This document shows positions 7,988 through 15,015 of a stretch of DNA of 15,020 nucleotides, one piece after another. The position numbers and the translations under genes are program-made. The notes under the pieces were generated by a model, which made no database searches, was not told the origin of the DNA, and saw only the letters and a list, made by a program, of their open reading frames with translations. Source of the DNA: Cloacimonetes bacterium UBA4175 (GTDB taxonomy: Bacteria; Cloacimonadota; Cloacimonadia; Cloacimonadales; Cloacimonadaceae); NCBI GenBank assembly GCA_002379855.1, contig DFUX01000005.1, forward strand, positions 1 to 15,020, given 5' to 3'. Position 1 is the stretch's first letter; each line of letters begins with the position of its first letter.

Positions 7988-9084
7988 AGTTGATAATTTC
8001 CCCGGTGGGAACAAGCACCCTCACCAACCGGAGCGACGACAATGCGCGCAGGCTCTTGGGAACATACGCCAATGCCAAAAGCGGAGAGGAGATCGACCAG
8101 GAAGACAGAGACTGTCTGGACAACTACATCGCGCTCCGGAGGCAGGAGATAAGCGCCATGAAAGCGGCTGAGGCAAAAAAGATCTCAGCGGAGCTACACA
8201 GTCTTCTAATCCTCTTTGAACAGCAGCCCAAAGAGGACAGGGACCAGGTGGTGCTGATCCCAACCGACACCTATATTGGCAGGATCACGGGGGAGATCAT
8301 CAAAGACTATCTGGAGTCCAAAAACATCGATGTGCGGATGCTGGAAGTGGCAGGGCTGCAAACAAAATCCAGCGCCGACCTGCACCTTGCCTTCTCCAAG
8401 CTCGTGAATGAGATCATGGCTCTGCACGAAGAATTTGCCCCTCAGGGAGCGCGCATCATCTTCAATCTCACCGGAGGATTCAAGGCGGTGCAAGGCTTCA
8501 TGCAGACCCTCAGCACTCTCTACGCCGATGAAACGGTCTATATCTTTGAACACGAATCCGAACTGATGCGCATTCCCCGGCTGCCCTTCAAGCTGCAGTC
8601 GGAGGACTACATCACCGAGAATCTCAAGCTCTGGCGCAGGCTGGAGCTCGGGCTTAAAGTGGAAGCGGAGGAGCTGGAGAATATTCCGGGAGCCTTTTAC
8701 TTCCCCTGTAACGGGGATTTCGGCCTCGCGGATTATGGCGAGTTCGTGTGGAAAAACCTGAAGCTCGAACTTTATCAAAAGGAGATCTACCCCGCGCCCA
8801 CGCCGCTGGTAAAGTTTGGCCCGCGTTTTCTGAAATCGACCGAGGAACTATCCCCAGACCGCATTGTCAAAATCAACCGCCAGTTGGACGAACTGGCCAG
8901 ATACCTGGAAACCGGGCAGCAGGATATGCTCAAGAGCCTGAGCTTTAAAAGCATAACCCCAAACGCCAAGCCGGGTTCGACCCATGAATTCTACGCCTGG
9001 AGCGACAACAACGCGGCTCGGGTTTACTGCCACTATGATAATAACAAGGTTTTGATTTTGGACGAATTGGGGGATCATCTCTAA
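7984..9084 (+). CDS. CARF effector with RelE/HigB-like C-terminus (Cami1-like)
   Basis: 366 aa from the ATG overlapping the csm5 stop, with GGAGGAG at 7972-7978. A TTG 21 nt upstream is possible but lacks support. The N-terminus begins with a strand and S/T loop (KLIISPVGTSTLTN). NLTGGFK at residues 161-167 is the ligand-binding signature of the APE2256-type CARF domain (TIGR02619/PF09651). From about residue 276 the sequence resembles RelE/HigB toxins: a strand, two amphipathic helices (about 282-318), then THEFYAW (333-339) and paired C-terminal strands with ARVYC and KVLILDELG. Known CARF-RelE proteins (Cami1) are ribosome-dependent mRNA interferases switched on by cyclic oligoadenylate, and I infer the same here. 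No HEPN RxxxxH motif is evident, so it is not a standard Csm6. The CARF call is firm. The RelE call rests on pattern alone. Confidence 0.78.
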   Translation: MKLIISPVGTSTLTNRSDDNARRLLGTYANAKSGEEIDQEDRDCLDNYIALRRQEISAMKAAEAKKISAELHSLLILFEQQPKEDRDQVVLIPTDTYIGRITGEIIKDYLESKNIDVRMLEVAGLQTKSSADLHLAFSKLVNEIMALHEEFAPQGARIIFNLTGGFKAVQGFMQTLSTLYADETVYIFEHESELMRIPRLPFKLQSEDYITENLKLWRRLELGLKVEAEELENIPGAFYFPCNGDFGLADYGEFVWKNLKLELYQKEIYPAPTPLVKFGPRFLKSTEELSPDRIVKINRQLDELARYLETGQQDMLKSLSFKSITPNAKPGSTHEFYAWSDNNAARVYCHYDNNKVLILDELGDHL

Positions 9085-9093
9085 ACTTGGAAT

Positions 9094-10158
9094 ATGCGCT
9101 ATCTGCTCTCGCTGGTCAGTGAACAACCCATCCCCAATATCCTGCTGATCAAAACGCTGCGGGATATCGATGGCTACATCTTCGTGTCCACACCCCGCAT
9201 GAAATCCCAAGCCCTGGTGGAGCGTACCTGCGACCTTTGCGGTATCAGCTCTCCGGTCGTGGTCGAAGTGGATGAATATGACCTGGAGGGCATTGCCGCC
9301 AAAGTGGCTGGCTGCCTGCAGAACTTAGGTCCCGACAGCGTGGCGGTCAATCTGACGGGAGGCACCAAGTTGATGGCTCTGGGGGTATATATGGCCATCC
9401 AGCAGTATCCCGCCCAGGCTTTTTATCTGCCCCCGGGCTCTGCCTGCGCTCACATCGTTCACCCCTCCTTCATAAAAGACTTTCTGCCCCTCAGCCACCA
9501 ACTGGACGCGTCCAGCTTTCTGTTTGCCTACGGGGTCACCGCCGAGATACCTTCCTCCCCATCACACCACTATGAGTTAGGTGAGGCAATGTTCAGGCTG
9601 CAAGCAGAAGAAAGGATTCCCGAACTGGCCAACAAGCTCAGCCGGCTGGGAAACCGCAGGCTTGACCTTTCGCCGAAGAATATTCAACTGAAGGAAATTC
9701 TGGCTTCCACCCTTGGCTTGAAGCCTGAACTGCTGTCTTGCGCAGAATGGCTGAAATTTGTGAAAGGCGGCTGGTTTGAAGAGTATATCTGCCACCATCT
9801 GCAAAGGATGCTACCCCAAACGGATGTCTGCCGCAACGTGGTCACGGATAAAAACGGCGTCAAAAACGAACTCGACATCTGCTTTGCCCACGCCAACACA
9901 CTCTATGTATGGGAACTGAAATCTTCGGTGAAGATCGCTGAGCTCAAGGATATCCTTTACCGGCTGGATTCACTGAAAAACGACTACGGACTGCGGCCGC
10001 GCTGCCTGCTGGCTCTCGCCTCGCCAGCCACCACCAGGCTGTGGCAGGGCAACAGCTTTTTGCAAGACCGCGCCGCCGGGATGGGGATCAGGGTGCTAAC
10101 CTGCCCGGAACTGGCACCGGAAAGAATCCAACAATCGATCCGGGAGGTATTGAACTAA
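9094..10158 (+). CDS. card1: Card1/Can2-type CARF nuclease (DUF1887)
   Basis: 354 aa, ATG 9 nt after the previous stop, with only a weak GGA ribosome site. The N-terminal CARF domain carries VNLTGGTKLMALG with N86-K92, the usual DUF1887 ligand loop. A linker and small helical domain (about 140-220) lead to a PD-(D/E)xK nuclease domain: GGWFEE at 225-230, D261 in a NELD motif, and E274-L-K276 in WELKSS. All expected catalytic residues are present. Family members studied (Card1, Can2) are metal-dependent nucleases activated by cyclic tetra-adenylate; Card1 cuts ssDNA and ssRNA, and Can2 nicks supercoiled DNA and cuts RNA. It acts downstream of Cas10 signalling and sits next to the second CARF effector. 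The usual wHTH-like insertion between the domains is not clear by eye. Confidence 0.92.
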   Translation: MRYLLSLVSEQPIPNILLIKTLRDIDGYIFVSTPRMKSQALVERTCDLCGISSPVVVEVDEYDLEGIAAKVAGCLQNLGPDSVAVNLTGGTKLMALGVYMAIQQYPAQAFYLPPGSACAHIVHPSFIKDFLPLSHQLDASSFLFAYGVTAEIPSSPSHHYELGEAMFRLQAEERIPELANKLSRLGNRRLDLSPKNIQLKEILASTLGLKPELLSCAEWLKFVKGGWFEEYICHHLQRMLPQTDVCRNVVTDKNGVKNELDICFAHANTLYVWELKSSVKIAELKDILYRLDSLKNDYGLRPRCLLALASPATTRLWQGNSFLQDRAAGMGIRVLTCPELAPERIQQSIREVLN

Positions 10159-10182
10159 CAAACTCTGCCTGGGAGGCATAAT

Positions 10183-12075
10183 ATGAATCAAAATCAGAAT
10201 CAGATCAATGCGACAGACTCTCCTGTCCCCCAAAAACAGGCACAGGAGTTCCATCTTCTGCGCATCAAATTCAACACAGCTTTTCTGAACGAAGATTTCT
10301 CCGCGGCAGAGGAGGTTTGCCGCAGTATTGAACACAGCTCCAGCCTCAGCCCATCGGAGAGAGAAGAGCTATCCCGCTATTTTCTCATGCTGGGAAAGGT
10401 GCCGGAAGCTCTGAACCAGATCGACCAGGTATTGGAAACCCAAGCAGAAAACCACCTCTTGGCCCGCAAGAAAAGCGAGATATTGAGGCTTAGCGGAGAA
10501 AACTCCGCCGCCCGGGATTTTTTGGAAAACAGGCTTGCCCAGTTTCCGCGCAACATCGAATACTATACCGAGTTCTTGTTGTTGGCAGAGGCAGAGAATG
10601 ACCTCATTCTCAGGGAAAGCATCCTGGAAAAAGCAAAGGAAAACAGCCTGGACATTGCCCAACTGCTGCCCCAGCAAGAAAAACCTGCCCAGGCAACTGC
10701 CGGCGATGAGCAGCAGGAGCTTTACAGGGAAGCCGATCTGCTGGCTTTCATGAATTTATTTGCCGGCAGGGAAAACTGCCATGCAAGACAATGGGTTGGG
10801 GAAGATGGCAAGCATGGATACGCTTTGGTCAGTGAGCCGCTAAATATCCAACTTCTGCGCAACCATCTCTTGGGAATCCATACCCTGGGGGTCTATCAGC
10901 TTGATTTCAAGAACAAAGTAAAATGGATAATGTTCGATCTTGATGTCGATAAATCATATCTCAACGATATCCATGATCCTGATGTCCGTGCCTGGATCGA
11001 CGCGGGGCTGCAAAAAGCAATTACTCAGTTGAAGAGTATTCTGGCTGTTTACCAGATTCCTTCTCATACGGAATTCAGCGGATACAAAGGATACCATGTT
11101 TGGATACTGCTCGAAGAGAAAATATCGGCTTCTTTTGCCCGTATGTTTGCTCAGCGGATAGCGGCTCAGGTAAGCCTGGATGGATTACCCATCCATATCG
11201 AGATCTTTCCCAAACAAACCAAAATAAGCTCATCCAGCTACGGAAACCTGGTGAAGCTACCCTATGGCCTTCATCGTCTGAGCGGCTTGCCCAGTTCCAT
11301 GCTTGCTGACAATGGCGACCTGATACCATTCCAAGAGTTCGTCAAATCGCCAAAACTGACTTCAAATCAGATGTTTATCTCGGCCCTGAACTCTCTTGAC
11401 CCGAATTTCAACATCACGCGCGGTATTTCCAGCCAACCGGATATTGAGCCCAAGGACCTGCCGGATGAATCCGGACCGCCGCTTCCGGATCCGGAAACAG
11501 ACCCCGAATGGCTTTGTCTCAAGCAAAACTGCCATGCCCTCTGGGTTGTTGATAATCTGATCAAAACCAGGTCCGCGCTTAGCGCAGATCAGAAAAATGT
11601 GCTTAAATACACCGCTGGATACTTGAAGCAGGGACCGGCGATCGTGAACGCCCTGCTGCGCAAATGCCTGCATCTTGATCCTGCAGAATTGATGAAGTCC
11701 GGTTTTAAGGGAAACGCCGTCAGTTGCGCTAAAATCCGCGCTTATATGGCGGATGAGATAGATACCAGGCTCTGTAACTGCGATTTTTCCCTCGCGCCCG
11801 GTATGTATCCCACTCCAATTTTGCATTTGAGAAAGCTGAGCGACGACCAGACGGCGGCGATCCAATGGAACGAGCTTAAGATCAAAGACCTGATAGCCAG
11901 TTACCTGAAGTTGAGAAAAGAATTCTGTGATATTCAGAATATACTGGACCAAAAAGAGAGGCAAATCATAGCCGCTTTTGAGGAGATAGGTGTAGATGAA
12001 ATATCCTCTCCCTGGGGAGTTTTAAAAAAGACCACCCAGGATGGCTCTGTTAAGCTAACTCTCAACCTGAAGTGA
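10183..12075 (+). CDS. TPR + primase-polymerase (CAPP-like) with Cys-rich C-terminal domain
   Basis: 630 aa, ATG with GGGAGG at 10171-10176. Residues about 25-165 are helical repeats of TPR type. An archaeo-eukaryotic primase core follows: D252-x-D254 (MFDLDVDK, metal ligands of motif I), S299-G-Y-K-G-Y-H305 (motif II, the catalytic histidine region) and K358-LPYGLHR (motif III). The C-terminal part (about 440-560) has cysteines C445, C450, C495, C515, C531 and C533, with a helical layout and a YPTPI segment reminiscent of the Fe-S domain of primase large subunit PriL. That assignment is inference. CRISPR-associated primase-polymerases (CAPP) near cas1-cas2 in type III loci are known to prime and extend DNA and to associate with Cas1/Cas2. 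A role in making or filling in spacer precursors is likely. The next gene starts 7 nt downstream. Confidence 0.85.
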   Translation: MNQNQNQINATDSPVPQKQAQEFHLLRIKFNTAFLNEDFSAAEEVCRSIEHSSSLSPSEREELSRYFLMLGKVPEALNQIDQVLETQAENHLLARKKSEILRLSGENSAARDFLENRLAQFPRNIEYYTEFLLLAEAENDLILRESILEKAKENSLDIAQLLPQQEKPAQATAGDEQQELYREADLLAFMNLFAGRENCHARQWVGEDGKHGYALVSEPLNIQLLRNHLLGIHTLGVYQLDFKNKVKWIMFDLDVDKSYLNDIHDPDVRAWIDAGLQKAITQLKSILAVYQIPSHTEFSGYKGYHVWILLEEKISASFARMFAQRIAAQVSLDGLPIHIEIFPKQTKISSSSYGNLVKLPYGLHRLSGLPSSMLADNGDLIPFQEFVKSPKLTSNQMFISALNSLDPNFNITRGISSQPDIEPKDLPDESGPPLPDPETDPEWLCLKQNCHALWVVDNLIKTRSALSADQKNVLKYTAGYLKQGPAIVNALLRKCLHLDPAELMKSGFKGNAVSCAKIRAYMADEIDTRLCNCDFSLAPGMYPTPILHLRKLSDDQTAAIQWNELKIKDLIASYLKLRKEFCDIQNILDQKERQIIAAFEEIGVDEISSPWGVLKKTTQDGSVKLTLNLK

Positions 12076-12082
12076 GCTTATC

Positions 12083-13375
12083 ATGCAAGGAGAACAAGTG
12101 GAAGAACTATTCAGGCAGGCTTCGGAGCTCAAACAAAATAGCGATTGGCAAGGCGCTCTCGCTGTGTATGAAAAAATCTATGCCGATGAAAGTCAGCGGA
12201 ACAACCAAAACCTCGTTTTATCCATGCTTTCCTGCCTGAAGAAATTGGAACAGTATGAGCGCGCGATAGAAATAGGATTGCCGGCCTGTGAGTTGGAAGG
12301 ACGCTGGGATGCAGTGGCCAGCCTCACTGCCTGGTGCATCTATTTCCACCACTTCAAAAAACCACGCCAGTTATCTGCCGAACAGGCTGTGGAATGGCTT
12401 GAAACAATCAAACGCATACTGCCTCAAAGTCTTGGCTTGCACCCACTTCCTCTGGCGGTTTTCTCATACTTGGGAAATTCACCTGATTTGATGCCCTCCC
12501 TGGTTGTCCAGATTTGCAGGCTCCTTGATCCTGACTTGCTGGACACCACAAAACAACCCTCGAAAAAACCTGGCACAAGCTATCCCTCACCTTGGGAAAA
12601 ACACGCGTCTCTGCTCTCCAAAGCCCTCTTCAATGCGGGAGATTACCCTGCCTGCTTCAATCTGTGCCGCGAGGTCCTCAACCGGAATCTGGAGCTTTCC
12701 ACAAATGCCGACATTTGGTTCAGACGTCGTATGGCGCTCTGTCTGGGTAAACAGGGTGACTATCTCTCGGCGCTGAAAGAATATGAGCAAATCCTGCCCA
12801 GGAAGAGGGATTGGTTTATCTTGTATGAAGCCGCGTTGGCAGCCTATCGGCTGGGACAGACAGACCGCTCTCTGGAGCTGGCTTTACAAGCGGCAAACGC
12901 ATACGGGGACGCCGACAACAAGATCCACCTCTGGGAACTGCTGCAAAACCTGATGGCCATAAAAAAGGAGTTTGATCGCTCCATTGCAATGCTCAAGCTC
13001 TGTGCCGCCATTCGCAAACAGAGGAATTGGCGGATGGACAACAATCTGATCATGGATCTTAAAGCTCACAACATCGATCTTGACAGTCTCCCTCCTTACA
13101 AGGTAATATTGAGAGATTGCCAGGCCTGGATGAGGCCGGGGCAGCCCATTGAACAGAATAACCTGCAGGGCAGGGTCTCCAATCTGCTTCCCCACGGCAA
13201 AGCCGGCTTTATCAAGTCGGAAAATCAGAGCTATTATTTCCAGGTTTCCCAATGCCTGTTTCCTGTCGAGGACTTGCATATCGGCTTGAAAGTGGCTTTT
13301 TGCACCCGGAAAAGCTTCGATCACAAAAAACAACAGGAATCAGTCATAGCGGTTAAGATCAAAAAGTTGGGTTGA
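12083..13375 (+). CDS. TPR protein with C-terminal cold-shock/OB-like domain
   Basis: 430 aa from ATG 12083. GTG 12098 has the better ribosome site. Most of the protein (residues 1 to about 330) is alpha-helical, with TPR-type pairs such as ALAVYEKIYADE (about 26-37), ALKEYEQILP (about 232-241) and LGQTDRSLELALQAANAYGD. After a proline-rich joint, residues about 361-430 read like a cold-shock/S1-like OB fold: G-R-V strand, GKAGFIKSE, then YYFQVSQC, GLKVAF and a final AVKI strand, the order and spacing seen in CspA-type domains. This suggests single-stranded nucleic-acid binding at the end of a TPR scaffold. It lies 7 nt after the primase-polymerase gene and 2 nt before cas1, so it is very likely coexpressed with the adaptation genes. 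I do not recognise a named family. Function as an RNA/DNA-handling partner is inference. Confidence 0.8.
   Translation: MQGEQVEELFRQASELKQNSDWQGALAVYEKIYADESQRNNQNLVLSMLSCLKKLEQYERAIEIGLPACELEGRWDAVASLTAWCIYFHHFKKPRQLSAEQAVEWLETIKRILPQSLGLHPLPLAVFSYLGNSPDLMPSLVVQICRLLDPDLLDTTKQPSKKPGTSYPSPWEKHASLLSKALFNAGDYPACFNLCREVLNRNLELSTNADIWFRRRMALCLGKQGDYLSALKEYEQILPRKRDWFILYEAALAAYRLGQTDRSLELALQAANAYGDADNKIHLWELLQNLMAIKKEFDRSIAMLKLCAAIRKQRNWRMDNNLIMDLKAHNIDLDSLPPYKVILRDCQAWMRPGQPIEQNNLQGRVSNLLPHGKAGFIKSENQSYYFQVSQCLFPVEDLHIGLKVAFCTRKSFDHKKQQESVIAVKIKKLG
12087..12092 (+). promoter_or_regulatory. Ribosome site favouring an internal GTG start
   Basis: AAGGAG lies inside the first codons of the TPR-OB gene, 5 nt before GTG at 12098. 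The ATG at 12083 has only a poor AGTGAG-like site. The protein may therefore begin 5 residues later than given. Nothing in the domain content depends on it. Confidence 0.45.
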
Positions 13376-13377
13376 TA

Positions 13378-14424
13378 ATGCCAGTGGTATATGTGGCGGA
13401 CCAGGGTTGTTCGATATCCAAAAAAGGTGACAGGCTCTACGTTTACAAGGGAATAAACTTATTGCGCTGGTTTCACACCAAAGACATTTCCCAACTGATA
13501 GTCGTGGGCAATGTCGCAATCAGCTCCCCCGCCCTGACATATCTGTTGAAGCACAAAATTGACACAGTTTTCCTCTCTTACTACGGAAAATACAAGGGGC
13601 GGCTGGTGGGGGAGTTTGGTAAAAATGTCGAGCTGCGGGTAAACCAGTACCACTACTTCTCGGATATCGCCAATAGGGAGCAACTGGCATCAGCGTATGT
13701 CGCGGGGAAAATCCAAAACATGCAGACACACTTGCAGAAAAGGCTGAAAAGAAACAAACACCCCCTGCTCTGGGCGCCCTATCTGCAAAACCAGGCCATA
13801 CTCGAAAAAATCCGCGCCACTTATATCTCCATGCAGGTTATCAGAGGTTACGAAGGGATTACTGCCAAAAACTATTTCTCCGCCTTTCCAGCCATGATTT
13901 TCCAGACGGAGTTCAAATTCTCCGGCAGAAACCGGCGGCCGCCGAAAGATGAGGTTAACGCGCTGCTGTCTCTCGGCTATACCCTGTTGATGAACCAAGT
14001 CATGGCCGCGGCAAACATTGTGGGGCTGGACCCATTCATTGGGGCGCTGCACGATTTATCCTACGGCAGACAGTCTCTGGTGCTTGACCTCATGGAAGAA
14101 TTCCGCCCTCTGGTTGACAATCTTGTAATATCACTCATCAACCGCAAAGAGATAAGGATGGAACACTTTGCCTATAACCTCATTCCGGATGAGGAAAGCA
14201 CAGCCGAAGATATCGATGCGGACACAAAACTGCTGCCTGTATCCTTAAAACCTGATGGCATGAAGATCCTGATAACTTCCTTCGCCAAACTGGTAAACTC
14301 ACGCTTCACGCTCAAAAATCCAGAAGGCGACTGGACTTTGAGGGATATCTTTGAGCTGCAGGCGCGGCGCTTGGTGAAACAGATTCAGGGTAGCGATCAA
14401 TATGCGCCGTTTATGTGGAACTGA
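13378..14424 (+). CDS. cas1: Cas1 integrase
   Basis: 348 aa from ATG 13378. A TTG two codons upstream overlapping the preceding TGA is also in frame. Cas1 with Cas2 integrates new spacers at the leader end of the array. The N-terminal beta domain (about 1-85) includes LVVGNVAIS-like strands. The helical catalytic domain holds E159 (RGYEGI), H225 (GALHDL, in GALHDLSYGRQS) and D237/E240 (LDLMEEFRP), the three metal-binding positions of the family. There is no fused reverse transcriptase or Cas6, unlike many type III adaptation operons. The gene follows the TPR-OB gene by 2 nt and precedes cas2 by 71 nt. The length is typical of a stand-alone Cas1. Confidence 0.98.
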   Translation: MPVVYVADQGCSISKKGDRLYVYKGINLLRWFHTKDISQLIVVGNVAISSPALTYLLKHKIDTVFLSYYGKYKGRLVGEFGKNVELRVNQYHYFSDIANREQLASAYVAGKIQNMQTHLQKRLKRNKHPLLWAPYLQNQAILEKIRATYISMQVIRGYEGITAKNYFSAFPAMIFQTEFKFSGRNRRPPKDEVNALLSLGYTLLMNQVMAAANIVGLDPFIGALHDLSYGRQSLVLDLMEEFRPLVDNLVISLINRKEIRMEHFAYNLIPDEESTAEDIDADTKLLPVSLKPDGMKILITSFAKLVNSRFTLKNPEGDWTLRDIFELQARRLVKQIQGSDQYAPFMWN

Positions 14425-14499
14425 ATGCAACTGCACGGAACTTCAACTGCCTGGCACGGTTTATTGGGATATTCTGCCAGATATGGATGCTATAAATGA
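14425..14499 (+). CDS. Possible 24-aa ORF linking cas1 and cas2
   Basis: An ATG immediately follows the cas1 stop (TGAATG) and opens a 24-codon frame whose stop overlaps the cas2 start as ATGA (14496-14499). This fills the whole cas1-cas2 gap and could act as a coupling leader that carries ribosomes to cas2, which lacks a strong ribosome site of its own. The peptide (begins MQLHGTSTAW) resembles nothing I know. A frame this short can arise by chance. Confidence 0.2.
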   Translation: MQLHGTSTAWHGLLGYSARYGCYK

Positions 14500-14783
14500 A
14501 TACCAAAAGCCTTTTTCTGGTTTGTTTCGATATTGTGTCCGATAAGGTCCGTTACCGCGCTGTCAAGGTGCTGCTCAAATACGGAACCCGTGTCCAAAAA
14601 AGTGTCTTCGAGTGCCACCTGGACGACAGACAATATCTGGACTTGAAAAAAGAACTGGAAAGACTGATCGACCACAATCAGGACAGCGTGCGCTACTATC
14701 AGCTATGTAAAAATTGCGCCCCCAACGTCCAGATTTCCGGTTTGGGGATCTTTACCAGAGACGAAGAACTGATAATCATCTAA
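14496..14783 (+). CDS. cas2: Cas2, Cas1 partner in spacer acquisition
   Basis: 95 aa. The beta-strand start FLVCFDIVSDKVRYR with D12 at the end of strand one is the Cas2 signature. It is followed by the VLLKYGTRVQKSVFECHLD segment and a C-terminal strand pair, the ferredoxin-like fold. Cas2 dimers bridge two Cas1 dimers in the integration complex. Length is normal. It is the last gene of the locus. The ribosome site is weak, which leaves room for coupling to the short frame before it. Confidence 0.97.
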   Translation: MNTKSLFLVCFDIVSDKVRYRAVKVLLKYGTRVQKSVFECHLDDRQYLDLKKELERLIDHNQDSVRYYQLCKNCAPNVQISGLGIFTRDEELIII

Positions 14784-14919
14784 GCCCCTCCTGAAATGCC
14801 AGATATCAATTCTCTTGCAGCAAGTTGTTTTGTGCCACTTGCAAGTCCCACTCTCTGGTAAAGGCTGTGGAAAGCTGGAAAGGCAAAATGAAAATAGAAC
14901 GCGGATGACGGGATCTTTG

Positions 14920-14953
14920 AAGGTGGAAAGGTGGAAAGGTGAAATGGTGGAAG
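14920..14953 (+). repeat. Short tandem repeat of AAGGTGGA
   Basis: AAGGTGGA occurs at 14920-14927 and 14928-14935, followed by the variants AAGGTGAAA and TGGTGGAAGG. A simple purine-rich tandem array outside genes, likely made by slippage. Confidence 0.75.
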
Positions 14954-14993
14954 GTTCCCCCGAAACAAATTACGTCAGACTATTTGCCGTGTC

Positions 14994-15015
14994 ATCCCGG
15001 GCAGCGACCCGGGAT
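14994..15015. repeat. Perfect hairpin, probable dispersed intergenic repeat
   Basis: ATCCCGGG (14994-15001) and CCCGGGAT (15008-15015) pair fully around the 6-nt loop CAGCGA. The wider form GTCATCCCGGG...CCCGGGATCCAG is the style of dispersed palindromic intergenic elements known in many bacterial genomes. The element may continue past the window edge, and other copies cannot be seen here. Confidence 0.6.

Noticed and set aside
8206..8778. A 190-codon reverse-strand frame opposite the CARF-RelE gene
   Set aside because: It is the complement of a well-supported gene carrying the CARF signature. There is no ribosome site or motif.
7984..9084. Csm6 (CARF-HEPN) assignment for the gene after csm5
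   Set aside because: Position fits Csm6, but no RxxxxH HEPN motif is visible in the C-terminal half, which instead resembles RelE-type toxins.
14814..14832. Stem CTTG-CAG-CAAG with trailing TTGTTTTG as a terminator after cas2
   Set aside because: The stem has only 4 bp and the T-run is broken, which is too weak to call an intrinsic terminator.
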